Positions 19,249 through 28,161 of a DNA stretch of 56,183 nucleotides are shown piece by piece. Below the pieces are notes generated by a model. That model saw only the letters and a program-made list of their open reading frames with translations. It searched no databases and was not told the origin of the DNA. Positions within the stretch are counted from its first letter, which is position 1; every line of letters begins with the position of its first letter. Made by a program: the position numbers and the translations under genes. Source of the stretch: Bacteroidaceae bacterium (GTDB lineage: Bacteria > Bacteroidota > Bacteroidia > Bacteroidales > Bacteroidaceae); contig JAFSKR010000013.1 of assembly GCA_017448825.1 (NCBI GenBank), forward strand, positions 1 through 56,183. The letters are read 5' to 3'.

Positions 19249-21273
19249 TTATGCGAACAGTTTATTTACTTGTGCATAGACGTTTTCTGCTGTGTAGCCG
19301 AGTTTCTCGTCGAGCACCTTGTAGGGAGCTGAGAAACCGAAGGACTCGAGACCCCAAATGCTGCCTTCTGCCTCTGGCACAAGGCCGAGGAGGTTGACTG
19401 GCAGACCTGCGGTGAGACCGAACTTCTTTACGCCCTGTGGGAGCACGCTCTGCTGGTATTCCTTCGGCTGCTGACGGAAGAGACCTTCGGATGGCACGCT
19501 AACGATGCGAACTTTCTTGCCGTCCTTGCGGAGAAGTTCTGCACCAGCCACGAGGGTGGAAACCTCAGAACCTGTAGCCACGAGGATAACGTCTGGGTTC
19601 TCATCGGAGCCAGCCACGATATAGCCACCCTTGGCTGCTTGGCAGTAGTCGTTGCCAGCGGGCAGGTTGTTGATGTTCTGACGAGAGAGGATGAGTGCTG
19701 ATGGGGTGGCCATGTTGTCCATGGCGAGTGCCCATGCAGCGGTGGTCTCTTGTGCGTCGGCTGGACGGAGAACGAGCACGCTGGGCTTGCCAGAGTGGTT
19801 CTTCAGCTTCTCCATGAGACGAATCTGTGCCTCCTGCTCAACGGGTTCGTGAGTAGGACCGTCTTCGCCCACTCGGAAGGCATCGTGTGTCCAGATGAAC
19901 TTCACAGGAAGCTCCATGAGGGCTGCCATGCGAACGGCTGGCTTCATGTAGTCGGAGAACACGAAGAAGGTACCGCATGCAGGGATGACACCTCCGTGGA
20001 GTGCCATACCGATGCAGCAGCAAGCCATCGTCAGCTCAGCCACACCTGCCTGGAAGAAGGCACCTGAGAAGTCGCCCTTTGTGAAGGCGTGGGTCTTCTT
20101 GAGGAAGCCGTCTGTCTTGTCGGAGTTGGAGAGGTCGGCAGATGCACAAATCATGTTGGGCACTTGCTCTGCGAGGACAGAGAGACAAGCGGCGGATGCG
20201 GAACGAGTGGCATCGTTGTCCTTCTGTACGCATTTGCTCCAGTCAATCTTTGGAGCCTTGCCGCTGAACCATTCAGCCTGTGCAGCAGCCTTCTCTGGGT
20301 TGGCAGCGGCCCAAGCCTTTTCTTCAGCATAACGCTCTGCACAGATGCCTTCGAGCTGCTTGGCGCGGTTGGCATAGAGTTCCTTCACGTCATCGAAAAT
20401 CTGGAATGGATTCTCTGGGTCGCCACCGAGGTGCTTGATGGTGTTGATGAAGGCATCGCCACCGAGTGGGGCACCATGTGTCTTACAGTTGGCCTCGTAT
20501 GAAGTGCCGTCTGCCTTGAGGGCCCCCTTACCCATGATGCACTTACCGATGATGAGGGTTGGCTTGCCTTGCACCTTCTGAGCGGCATCGAGCGCCTGAC
20601 GAATCTGGGCAGCATCGTTGCCGACGATTTCAATCACCTCCCAACCGAGGGCACGGTACTTGGCGGCGGTGTCCTCTGTCATAACTTCCTTTGTTTCAGT
20701 GGAAAGCTGAATGTCATTGGAGTCATAGAACATGATGAGGTTGTCGAGGCCGAGGGTGGCAGCAATACGTGCACCGCCCTGAGAAATCTCTTCCTGCACA
20801 CCACCGTCGGAGATGTATGCATAGATGGTCTCCTTGGCAAAAGTTGGGTTGCCTGTGTGGGCAGCCAAGAACTTGGCAGCGATGGCAGCGCCGATGGCGA
20901 ACACATGACCTTGACCGAGAGGACCAGAAGTGTTCTCTATACCACGGGCAATCTCAAACTCGGGGTGACCCGTAGTGGGAGAGCCCCACTGGCGAAGCTG
21001 TGCCAACTCTTCGAGCGAGAACTTGCCGATGAGGCAAAGCTGAGAGTAGAGCATGGGAGCCATGTGGCCAGGGTCGAGGAAGAAGCGGTCGCGACCTACC
21101 CATTCGGGGTTCTTAGGGTCGTATTTCAGATATTCAGAATAGAGAACGTTGATAAAGTCGGCACCGCCCATGGCACCACCAGGGTGACCAGACTTTGCCT
21201 TTTCCACTGCACTGGCTGCCAAAATACGGATGTTGTCGGCAGCGTGATTCAAAACACTAATAGAATTTGCCAT
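19249..21273 (-). CDS. tkt: Transketolase
   Basis: A 674-residue thiamine-diphosphate enzyme moving two-carbon units between sugar phosphates in the pentose phosphate pathway. It has the N-terminal KSGHPGGAMGGAD, the ThDP motif beginning SDGGVQEE and ending in FYDSND, the pyrimidine domain FIWTHDAFRVGEDGPTHEP and a C-terminal domain ending VNKLFA. Length is normal. It starts 23 nt after araB and consumes the xylulose 5-phosphate made by the arabinose enzymes upstream, working with rpiB downstream. Confidence 0.96.
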   Translation of the reverse strand: MANSISVLNHAADNIRILAASAVEKAKSGHPGGAMGGADFINVLYSEYLKYDPKNPEWVGRDRFFLDPGHMAPMLYSQLCLIGKFSLEELAQLRQWGSPTTGHPEFEIARGIENTSGPLGQGHVFAIGAAIAAKFLAAHTGNPTFAKETIYAYISDGGVQEEISQGGARIAATLGLDNLIMFYDSNDIQLSTETKEVMTEDTAAKYRALGWEVIEIVGNDAAQIRQALDAAQKVQGKPTLIIGKCIMGKGALKADGTSYEANCKTHGAPLGGDAFINTIKHLGGDPENPFQIFDDVKELYANRAKQLEGICAERYAEEKAWAAANPEKAAAQAEWFSGKAPKIDWSKCVQKDNDATRSASAACLSVLAEQVPNMICASADLSNSDKTDGFLKKTHAFTKGDFSGAFFQAGVAELTMACCCIGMALHGGVIPACGTFFVFSDYMKPAVRMAALMELPVKFIWTHDAFRVGEDGPTHEPVEQEAQIRLMEKLKNHSGKPSVLVLRPADAQETTAAWALAMDNMATPSALILSRQNINNLPAGNDYCQAAKGGYIVAGSDENPDVILVATGSEVSTLVAGAELLRKDGKKVRIVSVPSEGLFRQQPKEYQQSVLPQGVKKFGLTAGLPVNLLGLVPEAEGSIWGLESFGFSAPYKVLDEKLGYTAENVYAQVNKLFA

Positions 21274-21296
21274 AGAACTTTGTTGAATTAGGAATG

Positions 21297-22886
21297 TTAT
21301 TTCTTGTTATCGACTGCGGCTTGCTCGATGGCAAGGCCTGCCTTGTAGTTCTCGATGTAAGCGTTGAAGCCTGCCACGTCGGCTGGGTCTGGCTTGATTT
21401 CAACACCAGCGTTGCCAGCGAAAACAACTTGGTCAAGGTAATCGGCCAAAGCAAGTTTCTTGTCGTTGTTCACTGCGTATGCTGCAAGGAGAGCGATACC
21501 CCAAGCACCACCTTCACCTGCAGTCTCCATCACAGAGATGGGAGAGTTGAGTGCAGCCGCCAACATCTTCTGACCTACTTGTGGGGTGGTGAAGTAGCCA
21601 CCATGTCCCATGATGCGGTCAACCTTCACGTTCTCCTCGTTGAAAAGAACGTCGTTGCCAATCTTGAGCACGCCGATGGCTCCGTAGAGGTGGGCACGCA
21701 TGAAATTAGCAAGGCTGAACTTGTCATTGGCAGAACGCACGAAGAGTGGACGACCATCGGCAAGACCCGTCACTGGTTCACCCGATACATAGTTGTACGA
21801 GATGATGCCACCGCAATCGGGGTCACCCTTGAGGGCTGCATTGAAGAGGTTGGTGTAGAGTTGATAGGTGTCAACTGGTACGCCGAGAATCTCTTGGAAC
21901 TCCTTGAAAATCTTCACCCATGCGTTGATGTCAGAGGTGCAGTTGTTGCAGTGTACCATTGCCACGAGCGAACCGTCAGGTGTGGTCACCATGTCAATCA
22001 TTTCGTATGGCTTGGAAAGTTCCTTCTCCAGTACAATCATTGAGAAAGAAGAAGTACCAGCAGAAACATTACCAGTACGTTGCTTCACGGCGTTGGTGGC
22101 CACCATGCCTGTACCTGCGTCACCTTCTGGAGGACAAACAGGGATGCCTGGTTTCAAGTGGCCGGATACGTCGAGACGGAGGGCACCCTCGGGTGTGAGG
22201 AAACCTGCGTTCTCACCAGCGTTGAGCGATTTGGGCAGGATGTCGAGCAGTTTCCAACTGAAGCCTTTTGGCTCAATCAGTTTGTCGAACTTCTCCACCA
22301 TTGTGGCATCATAAGTCTTGGTCTTGGGGTCAACAGGAATCATACCCGAGGCATCGCCGACGCCCAGCACCTTCTGACCTGTAATCTGCCAATGGATGTA
22401 ACCTGCGAGTGTGGTCAGGAACTCGATGTCAGCCACGTGTTCCTCGTTGTCGAGAATGGCTTCGTAGAGGTGTGAGATGCTCCAACGGAGTGGTATGTTG
22501 TAGTTGAACAGTTGGGACAGTTCAGCCGCTGCCTTACCAGTATTGGTGTTACGCCAAGTGCGGAAAGGAACGAGAATGTCGTTGCCCTTGAATGGCATGT
22601 AGCCATGCATCATGGCACTGATGCCGATGGCTGCCAAGGTCTCAATTTCCACTTCGTATTGGTCGAGAACATTCTTACGGAGCTGGGCGTAGCAGTCCTG
22701 AAGTCCATACCAGATAGCCTCTGTGCTATAAGTCCAAAGGCCATCCACCAATTGGTTTTCCCACGTGTGGCTTCCCTGTGCAATAGGCTTGTTTTCCTGG
22801 TCAATCAGGACAGCCTTGATACGTGTAGAGCCAAATTCGATACCGAGGATGGCTTTACCTGCTTCTATTGTTTGTTTTGCGGTCAT
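21297..22886 (-). CDS. araB: Ribulokinase-type FGGY carbohydrate kinase
   Basis: A 529-residue FGGY-family kinase expected to phosphorylate L-ribulose to L-ribulose 5-phosphate. It has the N-terminal phosphate loop LGIEFGSTRIKAVLID, GISAMMHGYMPF, the DASGMIPVD segment and GNVSAGTSSFSMIV, with a C-terminal adenosine-binding AGEGGAWGIALLAAY. The sequence alone would allow another pentulose, but the position between araA and tkt, as in the Bacteroides arabinose operon, supports the call. A 99-nt gap to araA contains TTAGGAA repeats. Confidence 0.9.
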   Translation of the reverse strand: MTAKQTIEAGKAILGIEFGSTRIKAVLIDQENKPIAQGSHTWENQLVDGLWTYSTEAIWYGLQDCYAQLRKNVLDQYEVEIETLAAIGISAMMHGYMPFKGNDILVPFRTWRNTNTGKAAAELSQLFNYNIPLRWSISHLYEAILDNEEHVADIEFLTTLAGYIHWQITGQKVLGVGDASGMIPVDPKTKTYDATMVEKFDKLIEPKGFSWKLLDILPKSLNAGENAGFLTPEGALRLDVSGHLKPGIPVCPPEGDAGTGMVATNAVKQRTGNVSAGTSSFSMIVLEKELSKPYEMIDMVTTPDGSLVAMVHCNNCTSDINAWVKIFKEFQEILGVPVDTYQLYTNLFNAALKGDPDCGGIISYNYVSGEPVTGLADGRPLFVRSANDKFSLANFMRAHLYGAIGVLKIGNDVLFNEENVKVDRIMGHGGYFTTPQVGQKMLAAALNSPISVMETAGEGGAWGIALLAAYAVNNDKKLALADYLDQVVFAGNAGVEIKPDPADVAGFNAYIENYKAGLAIEQAAVDNKK

Positions 22887-22985
22887 AAGCTTAATTAGGA
22901 AAGAGGAATTAGGAAAGAGGTATTGGTTGTTAAAAACGGATGGAAATCCATTCCTAATGCCTCATTCCTAATTCCTAATTTTTCA
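22887..22985. repeat. TTAGGAA direct and inverted repeats between araA and araB
   Basis: AATTAGGAAAGAGG occurs twice in tandem (22892-22919), and its inverted form TCCTAAT/TTCCTAA recurs near 22952-22979, so the spacer can fold on itself in the mRNA. Low-complexity spacer repeats of this kind may tune expression between operon genes, or be neutral. Confidence 0.55.
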
Positions 22986-24521
22986 TTACTTCAGGGCCTT
23001 GTTCAGCATGTAATAAACCTCGTTCATCTGGAGATCATGCTTGAACTCGCTGATAGTTGTGTTCTTGTTAATCTTCACATACTCGATGCCCAGCATCTCA
23101 GCGAAATCCTCCCAATACTCCTCTGTGATGTCGTAAGAGAAGGCGCTGTGGTGTGTACCACCGGCGAGAATCCATGCTCCTGCACCGATTTCGAAGGTTG
23201 GCTGTGGAACCCAAAGAGCCGATGCAACGGGAAGGTTGGGCATGGGCTTTGGCTCGATGCACTCAACTTCCTGAGAGATGAGACGGAAGCGGTTACCCAG
23301 GTCAACGACGGTAGCCTTGATACCACGACCCACCTTAGAGGTGAAGACGAGGCGAGCGGTCTGCTGCTTGCGGATACCGATGCCGAGGAAGTGAACTTCG
23401 AGCTTGGGTTTGTCAACAGCGATGAGCGGACAAACCTCCAACATATGGCTCTGGAGACAAGAAGAACGGTCGCCAGCGAAGTTAAGGGTGTAGTCCTCGA
23501 GGAAGGAGCAACCGATAGGCATGCCCTGCTGAATCACCCATAGTGTACGATAGAGGCAAGCTGTCTTCCAGTCACCTTCGGCACCGAAGCCGTAACCTTC
23601 TTCCATCAGACGCTGTGAAGCGAGGCCTGGAATCTGGTCGAAGCCCACAAAGTTAGGATCGTTGATGTCAGCATCACCGAGGTCGTCGAAGTTGGTGGTG
23701 AAAGCAGTAGCACCTTCATCTTTCAGTACACGGCGAAGAGCGATTTCAGCCTTGGCGGCGTTTTTCACCTTCTCCCAATATACCTGCTCGCCACTCTCGT
23801 CAATCTTGATGGTGTATGCCTTCTTGTACTCTTCAACAAGTGCATCAGCTTCAGCTTCAGTCACCTGCTTGAAGTACTCCATGAGAGAAGAAACAGGGTA
23901 GTAGTCAACGTGGTAGCCCAGACGCTGCTCAAATTCTACGCGGTCGCCATCAGTTACGGCAACGTTGTTCATGTTCATACCAAACATGAGGCAGCGCACG
24001 TTCTTTGCGTCAGCAACACCAGCTGCTACACGTGCCCAAACGGCAATCTGCTTCTGAGCCTGTTCGTCTTTCCAGTAGCCACACACAACCTTGCGAGGAA
24101 CACGCATACGGGTGCAGATATGACCAAACTCGATGTCACCATGGGCTGATTGGTTGAGGTTCATGAAGTCCATGTCCATGGTCTCCCATGGAATCTCAGC
24201 ATTGTACTGAGTGTGGAAGTGGAGGAGTGGCTTCTGGAGGTCTTGCAGACCCTTAATCCACATCTTGGCAGGAGAGAAGGTGTGCATCCAAGTGATAACA
24301 CCTACGCACTTGTCTTCATTGTTGGCAGCCTTCATCACGTCTTCAACTTCCTTAGAAGAGTTGGCTGTGCCTTTGTAAACCACTTTGATTGGAATGAGGC
24401 CACCTTCGTTCAGACCTGCAACCATTTCTTTTGAGTGAGCGTCAACCTGTACGACTGCGTCACCACCATAGAGCAACTGTGCACCAGTCACCCACCATAA
24501 TTCCAAATTTTCAAATGTCAT
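22986..24521 (-). CDS. araA: L-arabinose isomerase
   Basis: A 511-residue cytoplasmic enzyme converting L-arabinose to L-ribulose, manganese-dependent in the family. It begins ENLELWWVTGAQLLYGGDAV and shows WMHTFSPAKMWI, the active-site acids in GFGAEGDWKTA and FLEDYTLNF, SHMLEVCP, and the C-terminal GTHHSAFSY with its ligand His. The frame is complete and of normal length. It lies 89 nt after araD; that gap has two TTTTTATGATAT copies (near 24573-24598). Confidence 0.96.
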   Translation of the reverse strand: MTFENLELWWVTGAQLLYGGDAVVQVDAHSKEMVAGLNEGGLIPIKVVYKGTANSSKEVEDVMKAANNEDKCVGVITWMHTFSPAKMWIKGLQDLQKPLLHFHTQYNAEIPWETMDMDFMNLNQSAHGDIEFGHICTRMRVPRKVVCGYWKDEQAQKQIAVWARVAAGVADAKNVRCLMFGMNMNNVAVTDGDRVEFEQRLGYHVDYYPVSSLMEYFKQVTEAEADALVEEYKKAYTIKIDESGEQVYWEKVKNAAKAEIALRRVLKDEGATAFTTNFDDLGDADINDPNFVGFDQIPGLASQRLMEEGYGFGAEGDWKTACLYRTLWVIQQGMPIGCSFLEDYTLNFAGDRSSCLQSHMLEVCPLIAVDKPKLEVHFLGIGIRKQQTARLVFTSKVGRGIKATVVDLGNRFRLISQEVECIEPKPMPNLPVASALWVPQPTFEIGAGAWILAGGTHHSAFSYDITEEYWEDFAEMLGIEYVKINKNTTISEFKHDLQMNEVYYMLNKALK

Positions 24522-24610
24522 AATTAAGATAGATTTTAAAAGTTAATAAAAATAATGAATCTGTTTGGTGTTCTTTTTATGATATCTTTTTATGATATGT
24601 TTTCTTTGTT

Positions 24611-25321
24611 TTAGTGCTTCTGACCTTTTTGGCCATAGTAAGCGTTGGGGCCATGCTTGCGGTTGTAGTGCTTCTCGACCAAGAGTTGGTTCATGGTCAA
24701 GTTCGGGTTGACAGAGAAGGCAACGAAAGCCATCTTGGCGCACTGCTCCATCACCTTGGCGTTGTAAACAGCGTTGTCAGGAGATGTACCCCAAGAGAAC
24801 GGCCCGTGGTTCTTCACCAGCACAGCAGGGGTGTGGTCGGGGTTAATCTTGCGGATGTTGAGGATTTCGTCAACAATCACATTGCCTGTCTCCAGTTCGT
24901 ACTGGCCTTCCACCTCTTCCTTGGTCATGTCGCGGGTGCATGGAATGGCCTTGTAGAAATAGTCAGCATGGGTGGTGCCGATATTAGGAATGTCCTTGCC
25001 TGCTTGGGCGAAGGCTGTTGCATAGGTGGAGTGCGTATGAACAACGCCTTGGATGTTGGGAAATGCCTTGTACAACACAAGGTGGGTGGGGGTGTCGGAA
25101 GAAGGGTTGAGGTCGCCCTCTACAACTTTTCCACTCTCAAGGTCAACGACCACCATGTCACTTGCCTTCATCTCGTCGTAGCTTACACCAGAAGGCTTGA
25201 TGACTACAAGTCCTTTTTCACGGTCAATGCCTGAGACGTTACCCCATGTGAAGATGACGAGTCCCTGCTTCACTAAATCAAGGTTAGCCTTGAATACTTT
25301 TTCTTTCAGTTCTTCTAACAT
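24611..25321 (-). CDS. araD: L-ribulose-5-phosphate 4-epimerase
   Basis: A 236-residue class II aldolase-fold enzyme converting L-ribulose 5-phosphate to D-xylulose 5-phosphate. Substrate and zinc motifs are clear: [21 protein letters not shown] with Asp76, His95 and His97 in VVHTHSTYA, and His172 in KNHGPFSWG. It is 54 nt downstream of the NUDIX regulator, and that gap carries an imperfect palindrome proposed as its operator. Length is normal. Confidence 0.95.
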   Translation of the reverse strand: MLEELKEKVFKANLDLVKQGLVIFTWGNVSGIDREKGLVVIKPSGVSYDEMKASDMVVVDLESGKVVEGDLNPSSDTPTHLVLYKAFPNIQGVVHTHSTYATAFAQAGKDIPNIGTTHADYFYKAIPCTRDMTKEEVEGQYELETGNVIVDEILNIRKINPDHTPAVLVKNHGPFSWGTSPDNAVYNAKVMEQCAKMAFVAFSVNPNLTMNQLLVEKHYNRKHGPNAYYGQKGQKH

Positions 25322-25343
25322 AGTATTGTCTTTTTTAAGTGTT

Positions 25344-25360
25344 ATGTAAATGATTTATAT
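25344..25360. promoter_or_regulatory. Candidate AraR operator upstream of araD
   Basis: ATGTAAATGATTTATAT is a 17-bp palindrome with a perfect TAAAT-G-ATTTA core and one mismatch in the outer arms. It lies 23 nt before the araD start codon, between araR and its presumed target genes. Confidence 0.5.
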
Positions 25361-25375
25361 GTATTTAATTCTTCG

Positions 25376-26011
25376 TTACTTGAATTTGTAGAGTGTCGCT
25401 CCTCGACGGGAGGTGCGGTCTATCAAGTTGGTTGCTTGAATATAGTCCTTCTCAGAAATGGAACGGCGGAAGTTTCGTTTGTCAATAGGAGTGCCGAGAA
25501 TACTTTCATAAAGGCTCTGGAGCAGACTCAACGTAAAGTATTGGGGCATGAGGTTACTGCCTATGGGTTCGTTTTTGATGGTTTCGCTAATCACTCTTCG
25601 CGCTTTCTGAACCATATCGTTGTGGTCGAAACAAAGAGTTGGAAGGTTGTCGATGTCCACCCATTTAGCATTGTGAATCTTTGACAATCTTTCGTCATAA
25701 TTGTCCACATTGATAAGCGCATAATAGACAATGCTGATGACTCGCTCGCCTGGGTCACGCTCAATTTCTCCATAAGTGGCCAGTTGCTGCATATAGACAT
25801 TGTCAAGCCCCGTGAATTCTTTTAGGATGCGTTTGGCGGAGGCATCCACACTTTCATCCGTTTGTACAAATCCTCCAATCAGTGAAAGCTCACCTTTCGC
25901 AGGTTCGTAGGGACGCTGGTGTATGAGCACATTCAGATGCCCATCTTTGAATCCGAAAATGGCACAATCGACAGATACGAAAAACTTCGGATATGATTTA
26001 TAAGCTGTCAT
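25376..26011 (-). CDS. araR: NUDIX-type transcriptional regulator of arabinose use (AraR/NrtR family)
   Basis: A 211-residue protein with an N-terminal NUDIX fold (FVSVDCAIFGFKDGHLNVLI) and a C-terminal winged-helix region (residues about 150-205), the NrtR architecture. The NUDIX box is degenerate: G47, E53 and R61 remain, but the first and third Glu of REUXEE are Ile62 and Phe66, so hydrolase activity is unlikely and the fold probably serves as a ligand sensor. In Bacteroides thetaiotaomicron an AraR of this family represses an arabinose locus of the same gene content. A palindrome before araD is the likely target. Confidence 0.88.
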   Translation of the reverse strand: MTAYKSYPKFFVSVDCAIFGFKDGHLNVLIHQRPYEPAKGELSLIGGFVQTDESVDASAKRILKEFTGLDNVYMQQLATYGEIERDPGERVISIVYYALINVDNYDERLSKIHNAKWVDIDNLPTLCFDHNDMVQKARRVISETIKNEPIGSNLMPQYFTLSLLQSLYESILGTPIDKRNFRRSISEKDYIQATNLIDRTSRRGATLYKFK

Positions 26012-26054
26012 TGACTGGATGTTGTTTATTTATAATATATAATGAGTAAATGTA

Positions 26055-27992
26055 TTACCAGAGTAGTGCGTAGAGCAGAATCGTGATGGTTGCAATTCCC
26101 ATGGTGCCATACGTGTAACCACGAGTCGTCTTAAAAAGGCGAAGGTCAATCGGCAGTGCATTGGGAGCGGCTTTTTTGTCCTTCACGTTACTGTAGAGCC
26201 AAATCGCATTGCAGCCGATGAGTACACCAAAGAAAATAAATGCCTGAAAGCCGATATCATTCAGATAGGCTGTAACGGCAGTCGTTTCCCCCATCGTCAC
26301 TACAATAATGGCGATGGTGATGAAAAAGAGTCCAATGCCACCAAGAATACCAGCCCATTGAAGCATGGATTGTTGGTCTTTCTGAGCAGGTAGGTCAACG
26401 CTGATATACTTTCTGTCCATGTAACTGACAAGGATAAAGAAGGTGACGAGGATGATAAAGACGTAGCCAGCACGGAACTGGAAGGCAACATCTGGCATGG
26501 TCACCTTGAAAAGCACCCCCATCGGGATCGTGAGGATAGCAGTCCAGACGGCGGCTGTAGAGGAGGCACGTTTCCAGAGTAGGCCAAGGCCGAACACAAT
26601 CGTAATGCCTGGATAGAGGAAACTTGAGTATTCCTGAATGTATTGGAATGCTTGGTCGATTTCTCCCAAAAGTGGCTTCGCAGAGATGGTGGCGATGATG
26701 AGGACTACAATAGCAACGATACGCCCCACTTTGACGAGCACCCTGTCTGATGCACCTTTATTGATGTACTTTTTGTAGATGTCCATCGTAAAGAGGGTAG
26801 AGGTGCTATTGAGCATAGATGCCAGCGAAGAGATGATGGAGGCCGTAAGAGCTGCAAACGAAAGTCCCTTGATACCTGTTGGAGTAAAATTGCGGATAAG
26901 CCAAGGATAAGCTTCGTCTGCCACATCAATAGAACCTTGTATGTGCGGGTATAGGTCTGCATTTTGTACCATATAGAAGGCACAAATACCTGGTACCAAT
27001 ACGATGAAAGGAATGAGAATTTTCAGGAAACCTGCAAAGATGAGTCCCTTCTTGGCTTCATTTATGTTCTTGGCTGCCAGACCTTTTTGGATGATGTATT
27101 GATTGAATCCCCAGTAAGCAAGATTCGTGAGCCAAATGCCTCCCACGAGGGCAGCGATGCCTGGTACATTGGTGTAGGCACTTTCGTTGTGGCTTTGCTG
27201 AATGACAAGATGGAAATGGCTGTCATTGGCATAATCGCCAGTGGTTAAATAGGTATAAACCTTGCTGAACCCATCAAGGATGGAACCTTCATAGCCAGCT
27301 ACCGAAATAAGGGCGAAGCCTGCCGTAATGAGACCTCCACCCATCAAGAATGTCACCTGCATCACATCAGTCCAAGCTACAGATGCCAGCCCACCGTTGA
27401 TGGAGTAAATACCAGCGATGAGGAAGAGTCCAATGATGATGAATGTACGTATGGAGATGTCCAAACAGCCAATAGAAATGACTATTTCTTGTAGCCCCAA
27501 AATCTGTTCAATGGCGAGTGCACCTAACCATGACACGGAGGTCAGATTGACAAACACATAAAGAAAAATCCACAAGATGGAAAAAGCCAGACCCACACCA
27601 TCATTGTATCGTTCGCGGAGGAACTGAGGGATGGTGAAAATCTTTCGCTTAATCATGATGGGAAGCAGGAACTTGCCGATGACGACTAATGCCATTGCCG
27701 CCATGATTTCGTATGCAGCAATGGCTATACCATCTGCATAGCCCGTGCCTGACATTCCGATGTATTGTTCTGCTGAGATGTTGGCAGCAATGAGTGACGC
27801 ACCGACAGCCCACCATGTCAGCGTGTTGCCAGCGAGAAAATAGTCGTTGGCACTTTTTCCCTCGCCTTCATGGTCGTGACTCAGGAACATCCCTAAAGTC
27901 ACAAGAAGGATGATGTAAACAACCAAAATGATAAAGTCGATGGTCTCGAAACCACTTTGGCTGATTGCTTCGGTGAAACTCTGTTGCTCCAT
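26055..27992 (-). CDS. Sodium:solute symporter (SSS family), probable arabinose/sugar importer
   Basis: A 645-residue inner-membrane protein with roughly 13-15 hydrophobic spans. It shows SSS-family features: YFLAGNTLTWWAVGASLIAANISAEQ in the first helices, the conserved core SWTD-like VAWTDVMQ, GGLASV and YWGFNQYIIQKGLA. The ligand is not readable, but the position between a second symporter and araR in an arabinose locus argues for L-arabinose or arabinose-containing sugar uptake with sodium. It starts 169 nt after the other symporter; a hairpin lies between them. Confidence 0.87.
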   Translation of the reverse strand: MEQQSFTEAISQSGFETIDFIILVVYIILLVTLGMFLSHDHEGEGKSANDYFLAGNTLTWWAVGASLIAANISAEQYIGMSGTGYADGIAIAAYEIMAAMALVVIGKFLLPIMIKRKIFTIPQFLRERYNDGVGLAFSILWIFLYVFVNLTSVSWLGALAIEQILGLQEIVISIGCLDISIRTFIIIGLFLIAGIYSINGGLASVAWTDVMQVTFLMGGGLITAGFALISVAGYEGSILDGFSKVYTYLTTGDYANDSHFHLVIQQSHNESAYTNVPGIAALVGGIWLTNLAYWGFNQYIIQKGLAAKNINEAKKGLIFAGFLKILIPFIVLVPGICAFYMVQNADLYPHIQGSIDVADEAYPWLIRNFTPTGIKGLSFAALTASIISSLASMLNSTSTLFTMDIYKKYINKGASDRVLVKVGRIVAIVVLIIATISAKPLLGEIDQAFQYIQEYSSFLYPGITIVFGLGLLWKRASSTAAVWTAILTIPMGVLFKVTMPDVAFQFRAGYVFIILVTFFILVSYMDRKYISVDLPAQKDQQSMLQWAGILGGIGLFFITIAIIVVTMGETTAVTAYLNDIGFQAFIFFGVLIGCNAIWLYSNVKDKKAAPNALPIDLRLFKTTRGYTYGTMGIATITILLYALLW

Positions 27993-28097
27993 GTCGTATG
28001 TGTCAGTTGGGTGTAAAGTGTTTTGTACACTGTCCTTGGCAAAGAGGAGATACGCGCGCTTGTAGCAATGATAGGTTAAGCCTTTTTCTTGAGGAAA

Positions 28098-28147
28098 GGT
28101 TCATCATGCCACCTCTCTCTTGGGGAGAGACGTGTACATGATGAACC
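28098..28147 (-). repeat. Long hairpin between the two symporter genes
   Basis: Arms GGTTCATCATG (28098-28108) and CATGATGAACC (28137-28147) pair perfectly and enclose a second stem, CTCTC...GAGAG. In the direction of transcription it is followed by TTTCC and a further CC-TTT/AAA-GG stem. It may be an attenuator, processing site or partial terminator separating symporter expression levels. Confidence 0.65.
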
Positions 28148-28161
28148 GAGCGTTATGTATA